Source: Echinostoma caproni (taxonomy: Eukaryota; Platyhelminthes; Trematoda; Plagiorchiida; Echinostomatidae). From it: 21,556 nucleotides of DNA. The notes under the pieces were generated by a model. The model saw only the letters and a list, made by a program, of their open reading frames with translations. It had not been told where the DNA came from and did not search any database. Position numbers and translations under genes: made by a program. Location of the stretch: positions 6,280 to 27,835 of the forward strand of contig UZAN01046914.1 in the NCBI GenBank assembly GCA_900618425.1, written 5' to 3'. Below are positions 19,340-21,556 of the stretch, one piece after another. The first letter of the stretch is position 1. Each line of letters begins with the position of its first letter.

Positions 19340-19920
19340 GGTCGAGGATGAGTGTTTAGGGTTGTGGCTGGTCACCCTTTCCTCACACCTGGCGCAACGC
19401 TCCCATACGACCAAGCGTCTCAAATAGCCTCTGCAGAAGTCCTTCTCACTGTCTCCTCGTGGCGGAGGTGTTTTTTATCGCCAAAGTGAGGGGACAAAAA
19501 GCTGATATCCGGGGCTATAACCGGGTTGGTGGACCACTGGCAGTTCATCTAGGGGATTTCTCCAAAAACCCTGATTGCAAACCATCCAAGAGGTGGGGTA
19601 CGAACCATATCACTACCTTTCCGGTTGTGGAAACGGTCACCGGCTCAATTGGACATCGAGGTGTATTGGGTGCCTTGGACTTTTGACCCCGTCCTAAGGG
19701 CGTATTATCCGATGAACTGGACACCGGCTCCCATTGGATTGCCGATTTTGCACACCGCCCCGCTGCCTTGCGGGTTAGGCTTTGGCTATCCGATGGCTGC
19801 GGTTGTGGATCCCCCAAGGAATTTCATCTACCTTGGCCTGGGCAACCTGGCAGTATTCTGCCCACATGAAAATCGTAGAAGGTTGTTCTTTTTACGAAGA
19901 TTATTGTACCCCGATTAGTT
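19340..19920 (+). other. GC-rich block, possible LINE 5' leader or unclassified repeat
   Basis: This is markedly GC-richer than the flanks, with overlapping open frames on both strands (plus 19459-19686 and 19625-19918; minus 19545-19817) and no domain I can name. It carries CGGGTTAGGC (19771-19780) followed by TGTGGAT (19804-19810), the pair also found at 13695-13743. The block is probably repeat-derived. A host exon cannot be excluded, but I see no motif to support one. Confidence 0.3.
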
Positions 19921-20409
19921 TGGTACAGTCTGAACTCAGACGTGTGTGAAATATATATCTAAACATAAATATAATCGATAGATGTTATTCTCAAAGCTCT
20001 GCCCCATTGTTAGTTTTCTTTAGGTCCAAAGAGAAGCAAGTACCAAATACATTAGTTAAAAAATCTGACCGGATTTGGAAAACCTCTGGGTGAAATTTGT
20101 GCAATAGGCTGGCGAGTCATATTGTTATGGAAGGTGGTACAAATAGAGTCCCGGCTAGCGAACGATTCGAGAACAAGGCCGATCCAATCAGGTACCCAGA
20201 CGTAGCGGCTTGAAGTACTTCGCGACACGATGTCAACTACCCCTCGGAACGAACGAATGGACAATTACAGCCCGACTGACAATCCGCATCTAGCCAGAAA
20301 GATATCCACAGAATACCACAACGTCGGAACTGTCGATCAACGATCAAGGAAGACGGCCTGGTGCAAACCATCTGTGAACATCTGCCGGAAGAAACGTAAC
20401 GCGAAATAG
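19921..20409. other. Possible degenerate RNase H-integrase linker of the plus-strand Gypsy
   Basis: Directly upstream of the integrase. From about 20045 the DNA becomes GC-richer and open in pieces, as an eroded pol linker would be, but I could not find RNase H motifs. From 19921 to 20045 nothing is seen. Confidence 0.3.
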
Positions 20410-21192
20410 GAGAATCATTGGAGATATTGGCTTGCACGCATTAGAACAATGAAAGCTTGGTGATTCAATTGAACAAGGAACACGGAATGAGACCTAGGCG
20501 ACTGCTATTCTTCCCAGCCGGTCTTCGCGAAAGGGTGTTGAAGTTTGCAAACGATGGAGCACACATGGGACTGTAACGAGTTCTCGATTCATTACGACGT
20601 CGTGTGTTCTGGCCAACAATGCGTTGGGATGTAACTGAATACATCCGTTCTTGTCCCGAGTGCCAACATCATAAATATACGACGCCATCAACGCCGCCAA
20701 TGCAGCCAAGAGACACCCAGAGAGTACTTCAATCCTGGGGACTAGATGTGTTTGGACCTCTACCTATTAGTCCAACAGAGAACAAGTACATTGTTGTGAT
20801 GGTCGAACTCATGTCTCGCTAGGTGGAAGCGGTACCAACCTCAGATGAAGCAGGAGAGACGGTTGCTCAGATATTTATAGGCAATGTGGTTGCACGATTT
20901 GACATCCCGGAAAATGTCATTACCGACCAGGGACTGCGTTTTGAATCCAAGACTTTTCGGGAGACCTTAGATCGCTGGGGCATCAAACAAACAAGAACGT
21001 CCTTCTATCATCCGCAGGCCAACAAAATGACTAAACGGTTCAACAGAACAATGAAAAAATTGCTCAATCACCATCGTGGCGATTAGGAAGAAAGCCTAAC
21101 GGAAATCCCTTTCAACTACAGAAGCACATATCATTCGACAACGGAGACACCACCCTACGAAATCATATACGGTATAGAACCCAGAACTTCTC
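20410..21192 (+). pseudogene. Ty3/Gypsy integrase with in-frame stops, cut off by a LINE
   Basis: One reading frame runs without frameshift from about 20440 to 21192. It reads RPRRLLFFPAGLRERVLKFA, then the zinc-binding region NDGAHMGL, a stop at 20574, RVLDSLRRRVFWPTMRWDV and SCPECQ. The core follows: WGLDVFGPLPIS with the first Asp, a TAG at 20820-20822 where Trp is expected, VEAVPTSDEAGETVA, NVITDQGLRFESKTF with the second Asp, and SFYHPQANKMTKRFNRTMKK, where the catalytic Glu is Lys. Then come a TAG at 21084-21086 and NYRSTYHSTTETPPYEIIYG. The first zinc-ligand His appears to be Asn. It is cut at 21193 by the 3' end of a LINE. It is a different and younger element than the minus-strand one. 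Confidence 0.92.
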
Positions 21193-21217
21193 TGTATTGT
21201 ATTGTATTGTATTGTAT
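21193..21217 (-). repeat. LINE 3' tail, five ATACA units
   Basis: On the plus strand TGTAT occurs five times in a row without error. It is the junction between the LINE and the integrase. Confidence 0.9.
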
Positions 21218-21260
21218 TTTTAACTTGTGTAAGCATATATGCTTACATTCCAGTTAAAAA
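21217..21260 (-). promoter_or_regulatory. Stem-loop in LINE 3' UTR
   Basis: An exact 18 bp palindrome GTAAGCATATATGCTTAC (21229-21246) is enclosed by a second pair of arms, TTTTTAACT (21217-21225) and AGTTAAAAA (21252-21260). An internal loop of three bases on one side and five on the other separates the two stems. In several LINEs a 3' stem-loop next to the tail repeats is what the reverse transcriptase binds. Its place here, directly before the ATACA repeats, suggests the same role. Confidence 0.7.
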
Positions 21261-21334
21261 TGCACATTGTTCGTCACGGAGAATCAAATAAAAATGATCA
21301 AAACAAAAGGTAAAGAAGGTCGGTGATATACGTA

Positions 21335-21556
21335 TCATGTACAAAGCATTTGACGTAGTTCATTTGATACCTGTTCCTTTTTGGTGAGTAGTCGGGCCAG
21401 GTAGGGTACAGGGGAATTTTTATAAATGTTAATGCGAGAGGGTAGCTGTCGAAATGAGGAGCGTGTGGACGGATGGGAACGACAAAACAAAAGATTAGGG
21501 TGTAGTGGATGAAGAGGGTCATCTAGAATCTTGTGAGCAAATTTAAAACAAGAGTT
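21335..21556 (-). CDS. LINE ORF2 C-terminus, intact, partial (enters from right edge)
   Basis: An uninterrupted minus-strand frame of 73 codons runs from the window edge to a TGA at 21335-21337. It includes AHKILDDPLHPLHP, RSHPSTRSSFRQLPSRINIY and KNSPVPYLARLLT. The pattern 'DP-HPLH ... RT-RYKNSF-P' is the usual last segment of CR1/jockey-type ORF2 proteins (RINIYKNSPVP here). It has no start in the window because it is only the end of the protein. The lack of stops contrasts with the decayed LINE at 7600-8760 and points to a recent insertion. Function of this tail in the protein is not known. Confidence 0.75.
   Translation of the reverse strand, partial: NSCFKFAHKILDDPLHPLHPNLLFCRSHPSTRSSFRQLPSRINIYKNSPVPYLARLLTKKEQVSNELRQMLCT

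Larger units (their letters stand above)
21193..21556 (-). mobile_element. 3' end of a CR1-like LINE inserted in the Gypsy integrase
   Basis: Read on the minus strand: an open C-terminal coding part, a 3' UTR of about 75 bases (21334-21261), a stem-loop (21260-21217) and five ATACA repeats (21217-21193). The Gypsy integrase reading frame stops being recognisable exactly where the repeats begin, so this is a nested insertion. The element continues beyond the right edge of the window. Short tandem 3' repeats instead of poly(A) are a known feature of CR1/L2-type LINEs. Confidence 0.8.

Noticed and set aside
21298..21522. 74-codon minus-strand frame starting with Met
   Set aside because: It is a shifted frame over the LINE C-terminus; the correct frame is open from the window edge to 21335.
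1..21556. CRISPR arrays, operons, ribosome-binding sites, bacterial mobile elements
   Set aside because: None seen; all recognisable content is eukaryotic retroelement or DNA transposon sequence.

Overview
The window looks like intergenic or intronic DNA from a flatworm, most likely a trematode. It is moderately AT-rich and has no long intact cellular gene, no operons and no bacterial signals. It is packed with broken retroelements of kinds that are common together in trematode genomes: Ty3/Gypsy LTR elements with a CsRn1-like gag-pol, CR1-like and RTE-like LINEs, and a Penelope-like element (PLE). The organism call rests on this family mix and is an inference. I recognise no complete host protein-coding gene.

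Left part (1-7600). A decayed Ty3/Gypsy element lies on the minus strand. Read from right to left it runs gag (6640-5780), protease start (5740-5635), protease end and reverse transcriptase (3300-2165), RNase H (2164-1780) and integrase (1780-770). A 2.33 kb segment with imperfect terminal inverted repeats (3301-5634) splits it inside the protease and has the form of a non-autonomous DNA transposon. A gag fragment of a second, different Gypsy copy, same strand, starts at about 311 and runs off the left edge.

Middle (7600-16400). A degraded CR1-like LINE reverse transcriptase occupies 8760-7600 on the minus strand. A probable C-terminal piece of another non-LTR polyprotein lies at 12140-11809, also minus. 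A 49-codon ORF that starts like a secreted peptide lies at 12979-13128 on the plus strand. GC-richer repeat-like blocks sit at 13.69-14.13 kb and 15.07-15.50 kb. The rest shows nothing I can identify.

Right part (16400-21556). A compact PLE copy (16421-17094) carries an intact GIY-YIG endonuclease domain, a perfect 75 bp inverted repeat and a 12 bp target-site duplication. Next come an RTE-like LINE 3' half on the minus strand (18070-17280), simple repeats, a GC-rich block (19.34-19.92 kb) and a plus-strand Gypsy integrase (20410-21192). The integrase is open except for in-frame stops. The 3' end of a LINE interrupts it: an intact C-terminal ORF, a 3' UTR stem-loop and five ATACA repeats, read on the minus strand.

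The elements differ in age. The minus-strand Gypsy, CR1-like and RTE-like copies are shredded by stops and frameshifts and have damaged catalytic motifs. The PLE copy, the LINE 3' end and to a lesser extent the plus-strand integrase are much better preserved, so the window records several rounds of nested insertion.
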